DNA of 64,000 nucleotides from Chlorops oryzae (GCA_020466095.1 CM035807.1:77498595-77562594), one strand, 5' to 3'. Counted from the stretch's first letter, positions 20,861-34,220 are shown. Notes: generated from the sequence alone by a model not told the origin. Program-made: numbers and translations.

Positions 20861-23299
20861 GGCAGCAACTCGAGTTGAGTGTAAAAAAGCTGTCAAAAGC
20901 CATTCTGCTGCGCCTACAACAAAAAAAAAAGTGAGAAAAAGTGCGTTTTCGGTTCTTCAATAGAAAAGCAGTAACAACAACAAATAAAGTTAAGATAGCA
21001 ACAGCAGCAAAAAATGTTGCAAAGCGAATAACAAGACGCAAAGGGAAATAAAAAGAACGAGTGTGCCAAATGGAGTGAGCAGAGCTGCCATCAAAGCTGT
21101 AAGAGGCGAGGGAAGCAGGTTAAGGAGCAAGGTTTTTGGAAAATTTTCCTTAAAAGTTTTATTTGGAAATTTTTTGTGGATTATTTTTTATGGCCACATG
21201 ATTACTTTCTTGATCATACGCCAGTTTAAAGTTTCATCGGTACATTATTCTTCTCAAATGGCATCTCTTCTCTAAGAAACGCAATCCACGCATTTTAAGA
21301 CGAAACGAATAGAAATGGAGCACATCCACCCGAGCAAAGCAAAGTAAAAAACAACAACTAGCTTGGTAGGCAATTCACACAGCATGCACACGCGCACGCA
21401 CATTGCCAAACAGTAAAACATACAGACGCACAACCATACAAGTCATACAAATCCAAGAAGGCAATGTTCAAATACGCGCATTGTTGGGGGCTAAGCAGAA
21501 AAACGCAGAAAATAAAGAGGAAGAAATACCTAAAAAAAAAAACAAACACAAAATAGAAGAAAAAAGGAAAGAAAGAAAAACTAAAAAACGAAGAAGGCAA
21601 CCAAACGAATTCTGCAATGGCGTTTGTGTATTTCTAATTGCAGAATACGCAATACACGCAACGAGAGCAACGAAAATTGCCGAACGAACGCACGAAATAC
21701 AAGCACAACGCAGTAACAGCAACAACAGCAACAACAACAAGACGAACAAGCCAAAAAAAGGAACGAGTAAACGCACTCACGCATTACCAGCTCCAAGAGC
21801 GAAGAGAATGCGAAAACAAAATTAAAAGAAAAATAAAAATAAAAACAAGAATGAAGCAATGCAAAAGCAAAAACAAGAAAAAGTTTTACTAAGCAGCAGC
21901 CGACGCTGTCGACGTCGACGTCAACGTCGTTGCCATTTTTTTGCAGCACTTGCAGTGGTAGTTGTAATTCGTCAAAAAAAAAAAGAAAACATTTCAGCGA
22001 CACCTAACGATGAAAGACAGAGTGAGAACGCAAACGAGCGAGCGCGCGCGAGAGAGAGAGAGGATTATTACCAGCATGATTCTAGTTGGAAGCAGCATGC
22101 AAAAGCTGAACCTCTGCAGCAGCAGAGCTTTCGGCGCGTTCCACGTGTTATTTAATTGCGTAAGCACAATTTCACGCTCTTTTTTTTATATGCTTCTCTT
22201 TAGCTTAACGTGACGGCTCTCTTAAGTTCTTCGATTTGAAATCAACTTGTATAATTCTAATTGGAATTTTCATAAGAGTTTCTAATTTACGATAAAATAT
22301 TGTATAATATAATTACGTGTTTTATAGCAATAAGATTTTGCCGAAATGGATTCTATGTAGAGTTAGCGCATATTTCTATTATAGATTCATAATGGATTAT
22401 GAGGAAGAAAACTTGTTAAAAGTCAGTGCAGCATGTGAACAAAATATTTAGGCTATTCTTCACCTAAAATCGAAGGGGAGTTTCAAATTCGATTCAATTA
22501 AGAGGGAAACTTTTGCGAAAAATTCTTCAACAAATACCTATTACTAAATGTTTTCTATCTCTCCGTCTTGTTTCGATCAGAGAAATTATTTTTTTTTTAA
22601 ATGTTATTCGATTTAATGTTATTTTCATTCGGAGAGTAAAAATAATAAATAATGAATAGATAATAATTTTCTATATTTTTATATAAAAATAGAGTTAAAT
22701 AATCTGAGTTGAGTAATTTCGACAAATAACATTCCTTTACTCAAATAAACCTCTCGAATTGTAAATGCTCTTCGTCGATTCTCTTCCCACAACGAGAGTA
22801 ACTCGCAGCTCTTTGCCGAACTATCCAAGCAAAAGAAATAAAGAACAACAAACGCAGAACAGCATGGAGCAAATGCATGGCAAAAATGCAAAAACAAACG
22901 ATACGCAAACGCACACACGCGCAAGCAGCAAGCACATTCGTTTGCCCAAGCAATGAATTCTCACGCTCGTTTATGGTTTGTATTGGTTTTTGTTTTTGTT
23001 TTTCTTTTGTCTTTTTGCTTTCGTATGCGCCGCATTGCGAGCTCGCTCGCAACAACAATAACAACAATTAAGCGAAGCGCGAAATTAAAAGAGCTCTATG
23101 GGCTTTTTTCGTCGCTGCGTTCGTGGCTGCGTCGACGTCGGTGAATTATGCTGCTGCTTCTGCTGCTGCTATTGCTGCGACTTTTGCATTTGTGTGGACG
23201 CTCATTCGTTTGTCTCTCTCGCAGCGTGTGACGTCACTGTCGTCAGCGTCTGTGCTTGTTCCATTGCTTGCCAAGCTAGAAACGCAATTTCAGAGAATT
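20861..23299 (+). promoter_or_regulatory. Candidate promoter/upstream regulatory region
   Basis: Sequence composition changes here to CA-, CAA- and CG-richer DNA with AAC/CAG runs, (GA)n near 22,040-22,062 and GTCGACGTCGACGTC near 21,907. This is the texture usual upstream of large regulated fly genes. No TATA box was found near the proposed start. The regulatory role is inferred from composition and from the leader-like sequence that follows; no specific factor sites are claimed. The many overlapping frames here are produced by simple sequence. Confidence 0.3.
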
Positions 23300-25767
23300 C
23301 ATTTCGGCCGCCAGTTTCGGAGCGTTAAGTGTCGCACGCTTCGTAGTTGTGTGCATTCGATCGCGCGTAACACATTTTTTTATTGTTAAAAAATATTAAT
23401 AATAATAACTTGCAATTATTTCAATAAAGAAATAATATAACCGCAAAAAACCACGAAAAAACCACAAATTTTTCAAAGAAATTTCCGCAGAAGTTTGTTT
23501 TTTCTCAAGAAAAACAAAAAATTCGGTTTTTTTTTTTCAAAATATAAACAAAAGTTTATCCGGAGAAAGACGCAAAACGAAGTACGTAAGAAGAAAATAA
23601 AAGAAAAATAGAGAAGAAACAAAGCCGGTACGCGAATTTCGTTTTTCGCTTTCTTTATTAATTCTTTTAAAATTCGCAAAATGCAATAAACTAGAAATTT
23701 TTTATTTTTCGTTTATTTCATGGCGAAATTCTTCGAATATGCACAGAATTCCTTAAAGAAAGTGAAAGAAGAAGCAATAGCAATTTTTTAAAAGAGAAAC
23801 AGAATACAAAATTGAAAAAAAAAACCCTTTTGAATGCTTTATTTTTCACACAAAAACCGTGCCCAAGAGGAATAAAAGTGAATTTCTTGTATGCAATCGA
23901 AATGTGTGCTTTCGATGCACAAACAGACGGGCATACATACGTCCATATGCAATAGCCTCTTTGAGACTGTATGCAAAAAGGGGGTTGCTGGCATACGAAC
24001 TTTTACGCCTAATGAAATTTTTTGACAATCACACTGAGTGTCGTTCATACGCCTTTTTCGACGTGGCCGGTCCGCTGTGTTGCAACTGCACTGAAATATG
24101 TACCTTTTTGGGACTTGGTGTGTATACGTCGATTTGTGAACAAGAAATTTGTAGAAAAATCGAATAAGAATTGCACATTAATTTTAAAATTTCTTCTAGC
24201 TCCTAGAAGCATGCTAGAAAAATTTGTTCGTTGCTATTCAATTGACAACAATATTGTAATACATATCTCGTATTCATTAAAAGTGTCACAACTCAAGATT
24301 TCGCCTTTCCATAAAAACGAATGTGGTTTTACGCACACTTCCAAGACATTGAACTTCTATGCGTTTAAAATTTTTTGAGTTGTTTCAATTTTGAAAGAAG
24401 TGTGGCTTGCATACTACTTTTTTTTTTTTTTTCTAAGTAGCTTCGTCCAAGGGTGCATACAAAAATTTCACTTTCAATCGAATAATGTTAAATTATTTAA
24501 TCTTCTCATTGTTTTTATTGCAGTTTAAAACATAATCATTCAAAGAAAATTTGCATAAAGAAAATGTTGACAACTCCAGTGGAAAGTTGTAAAAATGAAA
24601 ACGGAAAAGTGTTCGAAAGTGACAATGAAGCGTTTACAACGTCATTCGAAGATTTCCTAAACTGAAAAACAAGCAATTCGAAACGCCCTCACAAATACAT
24701 TTGATCAAAAATCAAAGCAAAAAAAAACTAAGTAGATAAATATCTTTGATAAAAAAAACGAATATTCTTAAACTAATCTTTACAAAAACAATAAAAAATC
24801 TTGTAAAAATTTTGACCGGAAAATTATCACCATCATCGCAACAAGTTAAAATTATCTAACTTAAGCATTCATGCATAATTAATAATCACTTTGGCTTATC
24901 GACAAAATTATATACACATTCATAAATCCATAAAAAGGATAAAACAAAAAATTATTAAATAAATAAAAGTGTAAAAATTCATTCAACTTTCAAATCAAAA
25001 CGTCCACTTTTTTGCGCTCACCCATGAACGAACGCATAAAAAGAAGAACTAAACATTAAACATCAAAAGAAGAAAACTAGAATTAAGTGAAAGGAGGAAG
25101 AACGATTTTCGGACATTAAATAAATTCATGTGATTCTCACACTTTACGATTGAACTGAATTGAAAAAGTAAATTTCGATAAAGTAGACGAAAGTACGAAA
25201 ACAAAAAAAAAAACTCAAATCATTTGAAACCTCAAAAATTGGGAAACTCTTTCAAAATTATTGGTTCGGACCCGCAGCATACTAAACACCCTAAACACCT
25301 TCAATCAGCAGAGCGATCAAGCTTCAACTTCAACTAATTGCAGCAATAATTGTGGAAACAATAAAGAGCTTACGGAAACAACAACAGTAACAGCAGCAAC
25401 AACAATAACAACCATAATAAATAAAACAACATTAAGAAAAGTTACAACAACAAAAGAAGAAAGCGGTTTGTAAGAGTGTGTGTTAGTTTGCATAAAAATT
25501 TCGTTTCGGTTTTTCATTGAATGAAACAAAACAAAACAAAAGAAAACAAAACAAAAGAATAATTGAAAACAGACTATTTAATATTAAAAGATCAAAATAT
25601 ATTCGTGAAAAAATAAAAAATAAAAAAAAAACAATTGACCAAAGAATTATTTATAAAAAAAAAAACATTGACTCTTGGTAAGCTCAAAAGTTCGTTCTCT
25701 TTCAACGATCGGAGCAATTTAATTTTTGAGAATTTCTTTCTTTGGCACGGAAATTGCGGAAATTCAG
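23300..25767 (+). other. Candidate long 5' untranslated leader ending at a splice donor
   Basis: A possible initiator lies in GCCGCCAGTTTCGGAGCG near 23,308. What follows is A-rich, leader-like sequence with CAACAACAGTAACAGCAGCA-type repeats near 25,380. It ends at a consensus donor, ATTCAG/GTGAGT, at 25,767/25,768. Within it, a good acceptor TTTTTATTGCAG ends at 24,523, and a moderate donor AGTAC/GTAAGA occurs at 23,585/23,586, so the leader may be two exons. Transcription start, strand and splicing are all predictions. The downstream partner exon is not identified. Confidence 0.35.
24564..24665 (+). CDS. Candidate 33-residue upstream ORF
   Basis: An ATG in a favourable fly context (GAAAATG) opens a 33-codon frame that ends in TGA at 24,663-24,665. 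The start lies 40 bases after a strong potential splice acceptor at 24,523. The peptide begins MLTTPVESCKNENG and ends EDFLN. It is acidic and of mixed composition, unlike the simple-sequence frames nearby. It matches nothing I recognise. It could be a uORF of the leader, a micropeptide, or chance. Confidence 0.25.
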   Translation: MLTTPVESCKNENGKVFESDNEAFTTSFEDFLN

Positions 25768-26778
25768 GTGAGTAACAGCCACATTAGTGGTATTCATGTA
25801 ATAGCGCAAAGCCGGCAAAACTGACAGTTGAATACTTTTATCTCACATGTTGCATGAACGCACCTCAGAAGCAGCTTGCGTGCAAAGTTGTGAAAAACAG
25901 ATGATCAATACTGAATTTTGAGGCAAATCCAAACAATGCCAAAATTGAGCAAGAAAAAAAAATTTTTTTAATAAATATTCAATTTAATATCGTTAAAAAA
26001 GCGCGTAAAATTATTTTCATACAACACTTGACAGTTGGTTTATGAGGGTGCAAAAATATGAAGATTGCGCTATTCCATGAATCCCACTATTATACATCAG
26101 GGGTGTCACGGATGTGGTTTTTTTGACATTGGCTTACTATATGTTTTCGGGGTCAAATCCAAATTTTAGTTCCATATAACTGCATCGGGTCTACGTTTTG
26201 CTATAATGTAAAATGCCGGATCTAAAACCCCACTCGAGAATACATTTTCGAGGTAATGGCTAAATCTAGAACCGAAGGGAAGACACATTCCATATTTAAT
26301 ACAAATTATTTTAAATTATTTGTCTTATATTTTCCAACCAACTTTGTTGAGGTTCATTACATTCAAATCCTAAGATTTCTTTATATTTTATTTACAAAGA
26401 CAGCAGACAATAATGATGGTGTAAAAAGCAACACATAATTGATACGAAGAAAACCAAAACGGATTAAGAATCATTTTGTCTCTTTCTCTTACCATCAGGT
26501 ATTTTTATAAGAACTCTGGCACACCTGCATCCGCATGAAAATCCGCATCGATGAATGCGGATGCAGATGTTGAAATTCTTGCGGAAGCTCCGCACTTGCG
26601 GATGCGGATGCGAATATTCGCAACACCCCTGTTATACATACATGCTTTGTGTTCGAATAGACGTACGTACAGTGGTCCTCGCACACATCGACCACCCGAA
26701 AAATCACGCAAACTCATTCTTATAAGTGAGGATCGGAATGATTTCAGAACATTGCAGAATGACATTAGAGGTCTTCCC

Positions 26779-26870
26779 TTAAGCTAAGGCCTCAGTTCGG
26801 CTAGGATTGAGAAACTCCATATAAAAGAGAACCCTGTGAGCTTGGCATCTAAGTTGAGGAATACATTTTT
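26779..26870 (+). repeat. MITE family 'CTAAGGCCTCAGTTCGG', partial copy 2
   Basis: Starts TTAAGCTAAGGCCTCAGTTC and continues with CGGCTAGG and ACTCCATATAAAA, as in the copies at 6.8 and 57 kb, then loses similarity. This is a left-end fragment. Confidence 0.6.
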
Positions 26871-27689
26871 TTTTTATTTGCAATCGATTGTACCAGTTTA
26901 GTACCCGATTGTACCATGTTTCGTTTCGTTAGTACCCAGATGTTGCGAATATTCGCACCCCACTTCCACTATTGTGTCCGCATAATTTTCCAAATATTCA
27001 TCTGCATATGTCAAAACACCGTATCCGAAGCATCTCTGGAGATAATAACGTCCGGATGGAGATACTAACGTCTAGAATAATTTTATATATGGTTGAACTA
27101 TTTCTGATCGGGGTACTAACGTCCGGATATTTTATGATATCTTTTTCCTCGTCGAAATAGCGGAGGTTTTTCTATAGAAAACTGAGAAAAGGGGATTTTT
27201 TTTTTTATGTCGAAGGGAAAGTGGAAACGGTGCCGGGGAATAGTGTAAATAAAAATATGTGAAACACTTTGAGGGAAAAGCAAAGAGTTTTGTTCTTAAA
27301 TAATGCATTCAAACTTTACTTTGTGAACTAAATGTCCGTGTTTACATAAGGACACTTTTGTTTTGGCAACTCGTAGTTTGCGGATGAAAAACCTACCGGG
27401 AAGCGAGAGGAATTTGTGTTACCTAACCATGAGTTGCCGCCACAAAAGTCTCCTGATCGAACTACGGATAATCAAATCAAAAGAGTAACATGAAATTTTA
27501 CGAAGTAAAATAGAAAAAGTTATTTTACAGAGAATGGCTGGGTGTACACCAGGTAGGTAGGTAGGTTGAAGTGGCTGCCATTTAGGCCGTTAATCGGCCC
27601 ATTGTGATACCATTATTATGTAGTGTGCCCATAACATGCGGTTTTAGAAAAACCAGTACTAGGCTTGGAACATTACACTCCGTTTCGCC

Positions 27690-27768
27690 TATGCCGGGAA
27701 TCGAACCTCGGACCCTGGGATCAAGAGCATAGCACGCATCCCCTACGCTATCCCAGAGCCACATAAAT
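27690..27768 (-). repeat. tRNA-derived SINE copy with near-canonical boxes
   Basis: On the minus strand the A box is TAGCGTAGGGGA (27,739-27,750) and the B box is GAGGTTCGATTCC (27,697-27,709), which matches the polymerase III consensus. CGGCATAGGCGAAACGG follows. This is the best-preserved promoter of the group. Confidence 0.65.
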
Positions 27769-27894
27769 TTATATAAGTAAATGGAAAAATAGACTCGTGT
27801 ACCAGAGTGATTTTTAGACTAATTCACTCGCATTCAAATAACTTACCTTCATGATTATGTTGCAAGAGAAGAAGAAGAAGAAAAAAACAGTCAG

Positions 27895-27985
27895 TGAGTG
27901 AGCCTTAAAACACTGAAAGTTGTCCTACATGTAATTGAGAGGTGGGTTCGATTCACGGCTTCAAATTCTTTGATCAATTTCTTTT
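27895..27985 (+). repeat. tRNA-derived SINE fragment
   Basis: A B box (GGTGGGTTCGATTCA, 27,941-27,955) is preceded by a weak A-box region. The sequence then passes into TTCAAATTCTTTGATCAATT. It is only about 130 bp from another SINE in opposite orientation. Confidence 0.45.
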
Positions 27986-30525
27986 TGAAGAATTTGATGA
28001 AAAAAGTTTGACGCGAGGACCGGACCGTAAGGGTCTTAAAAAGTCCTTTGTTATGCTTTTGAAATTTCACTCTTAACCCATTCAAAACCTGACTTTGTTC
28101 GTTTTGAAAGTTTTCTTTCAAGTTTTACAAAAAAAGTACACTGCATTTTGACATAATCAAGTTGACCTATTTCAATTTATTTTCTCTTAATTTATAGTTT
28201 TTTTCGACACATTTTTCGAGTACACGCATTGCCCCGCGGTAAGGTCTTCATGAATAAATGTATGAACGCATGAACGAGAAACTTTTTCTTTTCTATTAGC
28301 GCCTCAATTTCCATAAGAAACATTGCCTAGGCTCATGTGTCGCAACATGATTCTCTATGCAGCAATCACAACTGCAGCCAAGTGCAGTTGTGGCCCGTTC
28401 TGCGTTAGTGAAGCCACTTTTCCAAGCACCTGTTGTGCGACCAAAACGATGGAGAGAGAGAGAGAGCGGGAGAGAGAAAACTATTTCGATTTCTAATATT
28501 ATGCTGCCGTCCATCACATGTGCTTTTCGGCATGAAATTCTTTTCGAATAAAACCCCCAAGCAAATGCAAATTCGTACTTCGAACACCGCTAAGTTCATC
28601 TAATGCCCATCCTTCTATAATTCTGTTATGCCGCGGCGTTCCTATTCCGTAATTTCGACTTGGATTATATATTCAATCATGTCTACGACTTACAGGATTT
28701 CTATTATTGTTTAGGTAGTAGTTATGTTATAGTGCTGGCTCATAACATGTCGTGTAGCGTATCGCTTCTGCAGCTGAAGTAATGGAAGTTCTATTCTTAG
28801 GCTCTGCCATACACAAGGGAAAATTTGGTGGAAACTGATGCGTAATTTATATTGCGCTTTGTTCTTCGTTTATAAAATTACGCTTTAATAATTGCATTAT
28901 TCAATGGAAAAGGTATTCCAAGGCAGAAAGCATCGAAAATTCGGATGATTAAATAATTTTAAGAAAAAGCAAGCAACGAAGGAACGCAGAACGATTTTGA
29001 GATTTTCCACTGAGGAATTACTTATTGAAAGCCTTAACGTGTGAAACGCATAGAAACGAACTTTTTTGAGAGGATGCTGTTCGTGTCAGCAAGGAGGAAA
29101 GGTTTCTCCTTAAAAAATACCTTAGAAAAATAACGAAGCGAATTTTCTAAAGCTAAATAAAGACTCTGATATTTTCAACTGGAAAAAGCCCTTAGAAGAT
29201 TTTCCTGATGGGTGACTTTGATTGGGTGTGTCCCCCCACTCCAATAACACTTATTGCAAAGATTTTACACAAAACAAAAAAAAAAAAATATTATTACGAT
29301 GATTAGAATACCCCTTGATTGCCATTGCCAATAAGAAAACAACAACAAGAACGACTCAATGGGAGCCGCTGAGAAATGAGTGAAAAGAGATAGTGCGGCT
29401 CAATCACTCGATAAATCAGTTCGACTGTTTGGTTCAATCGACTTCGGCGGAGAGTGGAGAGAACATTTTTTAATCTCCTCGAATTGCCAAGCAGTCAATC
29501 GCAAGCATAGATCAGTCGTTGTAGTTGCGGTAATCTGTAGTAGTTTCTGCTACACCCCCTTTCGCTGGCTGCTCAATGCGTGTACCCAAAGAGACGGCTA
29601 GTGAAGGCTAGTGACGGCAAGAGACAGAGACGTTCAAGTTTAGGCAAGGAGTGTTGCGCATGTCGTCGGAGCTGGGGCTATCTTCGATGGCAGCGATAGA
29701 CTGCAAAAGTTGAGCCGAAACGAAAAAAAAAAAAAATGAACGAAAAAGAAAATGAAAACAGCAATAAGCGGCTGTGACATGTGCATGTGCGTATTTATAG
29801 CACCACCTGCCAAAATAGTGTGTGTAATGGAGACTACGTGTGTGTGTGTGTGTGTAGTATTAAGAGCTCGAGCGCCTCGCAATCGCCCGAAAAATGAACT
29901 ATTTAACTTTTTGTGTGTGTTTTTTTTTTATAGTTCTCTCCACCATTTTTATTTTTTTTTTGCTTTATTTTAGCGAAAAATGCACACAAACGCAATTCGT
30001 CTGATTCGGCTGTCTCGAGGCGCGTGTGAATTGCGTAAACACAAGAGCATGGCATGGGGGTACTGGGGGCAGCGGTTTTCTATTTTATTGTTCCATTTTT
30101 ATTGTTCTTTTTTCCTTCGTTTTGTATTTAAAAAAAAAAAAAATAGTAGTAGTATTTTAGTTTTTGCGGTCGTTCGCAATGGCTGTGTGTGTATAGTGAC
30201 GGGGAAGGGTAAGGGGGTCGTGTCTGAGTTGTGCGCTCGATTTATGTTTTTTATTTCTTGTTTGTTCTCAGGTGCTGGCTGGCTTTTCGATCGTTCTGAA
30301 AGCTTTTTTGAGTGGAAGCTTTTTCTTTTTTCTTGATATGTTGATTGTGTAAAGGAGTTCTTGTAAATTTGTTACTTGAAGTGATGAGGACCATAGAAAT
30401 TCTTCTTTTATGTACTTAGTTTAGTTATTCTCTTGATGAAGGCGATCCATGATCGGAATAAAAAAAAAAATAAAATACTTCATACAATTTAAGAATACGG
30501 TAAATATGTATGTATGTATGTAATA

Positions 30526-30814
30526 CAGTAGAATCTGGATATAACGAATGCCTGAAATAATGAACAGCTAGATATAGTGAACGTTTTTCTTTTTACAGGG
30601 ACTTTTCTCAGTAAACAGGCCTGTAGAGTGGAAGGTGGAAATGGAGGATTTTCGCCCGGGCCCGGGCTTTCTGAAGGAAAAATCCCCCGGGCTCCAAATT
30701 TCTCCCTACGGGCCTGTAAATAATGAACAAAACATTCAATCTCGCTAATACGAACAATCTGGATACAATGAACAGGACGTCCAAAAATTAATTCACTGTA
30801 TCCAGATTCGACTG
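30526..30814. mobile_element. 289-bp pogo/Tigger-type MITE
   Basis: The ends CAGTAGAATCTGGATATAA and, inverted, CAGTCGAATCTGGATACAG are flanked by TA. The first 20 bases closely resemble Tigger-type termini. ATGAACA-type motifs repeat inside both arms. The centre has a GC-rich palindrome, GCCCGGGCCCGGGC, at 30,654-30,667. No coding capacity. Confidence 0.7.
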
Positions 30815-32250
30815 TATTTCTTTGCTGAATCTTTTAATTAAAGAACGTCTTGACAAGCCGATTGAGAGGTAGAAATTTTAGCCTTTCGGGGAAGTCGTTT
30901 GTTTGTTTACACTAGCAACAGAGGCCATCGGTCCATCAAGTAATCGTTACTTAATACTCTTTATATTTTTGCATGAATAACTCAATGTTGATAAAGTAAT
31001 CAAAACTCCCTAATGCTCATTGAATCTACACCCAGCATATAGTAATGAAATATCAACTCAACGCATTCGTAACGGTTTTGCGGACCCATTATTTTAGTAC
31101 TTAATTACTTCGGCAACTATCAGCTGGATGTTTGTAAAAAAAGTACTAGTAATGGGTTACTTCCTTGTGACTACAGTAATCGATAATTTTTACCGAAAAC
31201 GATCAGCCCGATTCTAAATATTCCCCGGGAGGTTTTCCGTGCGGATTTGAAAAAATGTCTGCCTTTTTAAGCACACAGGAAAAATTAATAAATGCGAACC
31301 AGGTGTTGTGTCGCCTAGGGAGCGCGTCTAAGTAGATAACGTAAGGATAGACGAAATCGTTGATTTATTCTTTAATATTCCTTTTATTTATTTCCTTTAA
31401 AGCATAACATAAAATCCTTAAGCTAACTAACTTAACTGAGCTATTCCCTAGATAACACGGAGATCCACACTTCAACGTCCTGGCTCGTTAGTAGGTGCGT
31501 TAAGGGTGAGATGTACTGAATACTTCGGATTACGTTCACTTGATTCTGAACGCCAGTGCTTCTGTTGTACTTTTTATCGCAATAGGGTATAAGATCTGTT
31601 TGTGCGGTTGTAACACCCAGCTCAGGTATTTGGAACATTTTTAAGGAAAGGTCATCAAATTTTTTCTTTTATTAACGCTTAGAATACTTCCTTTTTCTGC
31701 CGTGAAAAATTTCTGGGGAATTTTCATTTCGAATAGGGCTGGTCCATACCTATAAGAAGAAAAATTTAACTGGCCTCTTTAAAGGATTTAAATACTAATA
31801 GTTACCGACATATCCTAAACGTTTTTTTTAAACCCTTTATGAATAAAATTCGAGGAGTATTAACCCATTACAGCCGCTGCACGTTGGCGGGCACACACGA
31901 ATGATCATTATTAAATAGTCTTCCGATTGTCATTAATAACCATTCAGTTACCACTTAATTAACTTTCCTCTGTACATTTTCATCTTAAAAAAGGTCCAAA
32001 ACGGTGGTCAAACTTTTCTTATTTTTTTTATTTTTAACTTTTTATTTTTTTTTTTTTTTGATTTTGATAGGCTTAGGCGTTATATCTTGGCTTTAAATTG
32101 GCTAAGGGGCTGTTAAGTTTTCTAAAATGCTAAAATTAATCAAATCAAAAACAAAACAGTTTCCATAACGCTTTTGAGTGATTTGTCGGCGTTAAATGGC
32201 TCTGGGGAATAGTACGAAGAATGAAACAAAATAATTAAGTCATTCGCATC

Positions 32251-32283
<33 letters not shown>

Positions 32284-34220
32284 GCTCATTCTTCTCTTTC
32301 TATTCCCCTTTATCTTTCTCTTCCACAGTAATTTTTAATATTCTCTCACCGAGTCTAAGACCACCTTCGGCTCGAGGGAAGTATATATGTATGGTACATA
32401 GTTTAACAACACTTCAAAAAATTTTCCATCACGACTTTTCTTTGACCTTAAAAATTTCTTTAGCTTTTTACGTTCCCAAATCTCTTTTTAATATCATCTA
32501 ATTAACGGCGCGTTGATTGCAACATAACGGCACCAGAAATGCCCCAACAACAAAAACAATTCTAATTAGCTTTCTTGCATGCGACTTGAATGATTGCAAC
32601 GACACGATGAAAAGGCAGAACAACAACTAAGAAAGGGGAAAAGCAATTTTCGGCGTCTCATGTCACAACATACATATGAGAAGAGCCTTCTGAGAAGAGA
32701 GAGCAAAAAAGGAAAAAGAAAAAATAAAAGAGTTAAAATTAAAATTCGGCTTTGCCAACGTCAAGTACACTCGAACTCGTCAAAGAAAGCGCAGAAAAAA
32801 GGCAAAACGAGAGACGACATTGTTTTTCTAATGTAATAACGAAGCAATGCGTGCACGAGCCCGAACGACGGGACCAACATTTTACGCAGGCTGAGCGAAA
32901 AATATTAAAAACAAAAAAAAAAAAAAAAAAAAAAAAAATGTTGCCACATAACGAACTGGGAAAAGCATTTATTATGTGAAGTTGTTCTGTTTTCTATTAA
33001 AGAGAGTATGGTCGATGGGACAACAAGCATACATACGGAACGCGTTTTCCATTGCAGCAATTATTACGGCACTTCGCTGCGTCGCATTTTGACATGTGCG
33101 CACGATACGCATGGCAGCGCGCTCTTCTCTCCAGCTCTCCGTTAAAGACGAGTGTGATGTGTGGGGGGGCTCATGGTGGAAAGTTAAAGCTTTTTCCCTT
33201 CCGCCTTGAGAATACAATGGCTAACGTGGAATGGATTATATGACCAACAAGCAAGATGTATCAACATTTGCTGCAAGGCGTTGGATCAGGCGTGTGCAGC
33301 TTGGTGGCTCGCCCGCCCACTGAGAATCCTTCCACTTCCTTCGCCATTCGCTTCGCACAGTGCTTCGACTTTGATGTAATCAAGTGAAGTTGGGCGCATA
33401 AAAAAGCAGAGGAGTGCAAGAAGAAAAGGTTACTCAATATACTTCCATGCCAATGTTCACATGCACATACATACGTAATTAGTGGAGTTTGCATGGAGTG
33501 CGTTGAATCTGCATGCGACCAGTTGCTGATCCCGCTCAGACACACGTTCTTAAAGGTTCCTATGCAACGCCCAAGCACTCCTCGTTTGGATTTATTGTGG
33601 GATTTTTTATACAATTTTTTTTTAAAGCTCTAACGATGCACTTCAAAGTAGCAATTCAATTTCATGCTTCCCACAGTGTGCATCGGCATTGGCAGCTGCC
33701 GTTGCTTGGTACTGCTTGCATCTTCTCGCCATGTTGCTCAAGCTTCTTAGAACACAAAAAAAAAAAAATGTTGGCAAATGAATTTCGTTCCAGATCACGT
33801 TCTCGGATTTTTTTCTATTGCTTTTTTCCATATTTTTCTTTTCATTTTCATTTTCTCTTTGTCCAGCAACAGTTTCAACTGCAAGCAAGGGTTGCGTTTT
33901 TTGTTTTGTTTTTGGCATTCCATAAAGCTAACCTTTTTTCTTTGTCATAGTCAAATTTTTGTTTCGTTTTCCGTGCTGCTTGCCTTCAATTTTTCTTTGC
34001 ATAAATTTTATGCACATTTTTGCGCTCGTTTACGGACGCACGAACTCACTTCAGTTCATTGTATGCTTTGTTTCGCATTCTAAATGCCATTCAAAATTAC
34101 CTGTTTTCTTCTTCTTTTTTTCAAGCTTAACACGTATTTCCTTTTTGGGAGGGTAGAGTGCAATATGTTCGAATTGCTTAGACTTAATGAAGTATTGCTC
34201 TTGACATTGTTTAATAATAA
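30815..34220. other. Spacer with a CT microsatellite
   Basis: No gene was recognised. A (CT)14 run lies at 32,252-32,280. Poly-T occurs near 32,040 and a poly-A run near 32,915-32,938. A minus-strand frame at 31,441-31,638 has normal-looking composition but no recognisable family. The 33.0-34.1 kb part is somewhat richer in GC and may be regulatory. Confidence 0.5.

Larger units (their letters stand above)
25768..30525. other. Probable intronic or intergenic DNA
   Basis: No coding exon was recognised. The stretch holds GCGGATGC-type repeats (26,518-26,640), a MITE end at 26,779, two SINEs at 27.7-28.0 kb, GA runs near 28,450, a (GT)n run at about 29,836-29,855 and scattered poly-T. Two initiator-like TCAGTT/TCAGTC motifs near 29,417 and 29,507 lack convincing downstream elements. 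Confidence 0.5.

Noticed and set aside
21358..22213. Several 80-140 codon frames on both strands
   Set aside because: They overlap one another and translate CAA, GAA and TTC-rich simple sequence.
25261..25473. Thr/Asn-rich 70-codon frame in the leader
   Set aside because: It begins without ATG and translates ACA/AAC repeats; treated as untranslated leader.
31441..31638. 65-codon minus-strand frame as an LTR-element protein end
   Set aside because: Composition looks natural, but no LTR ends, primer-binding site or family motif could be found.
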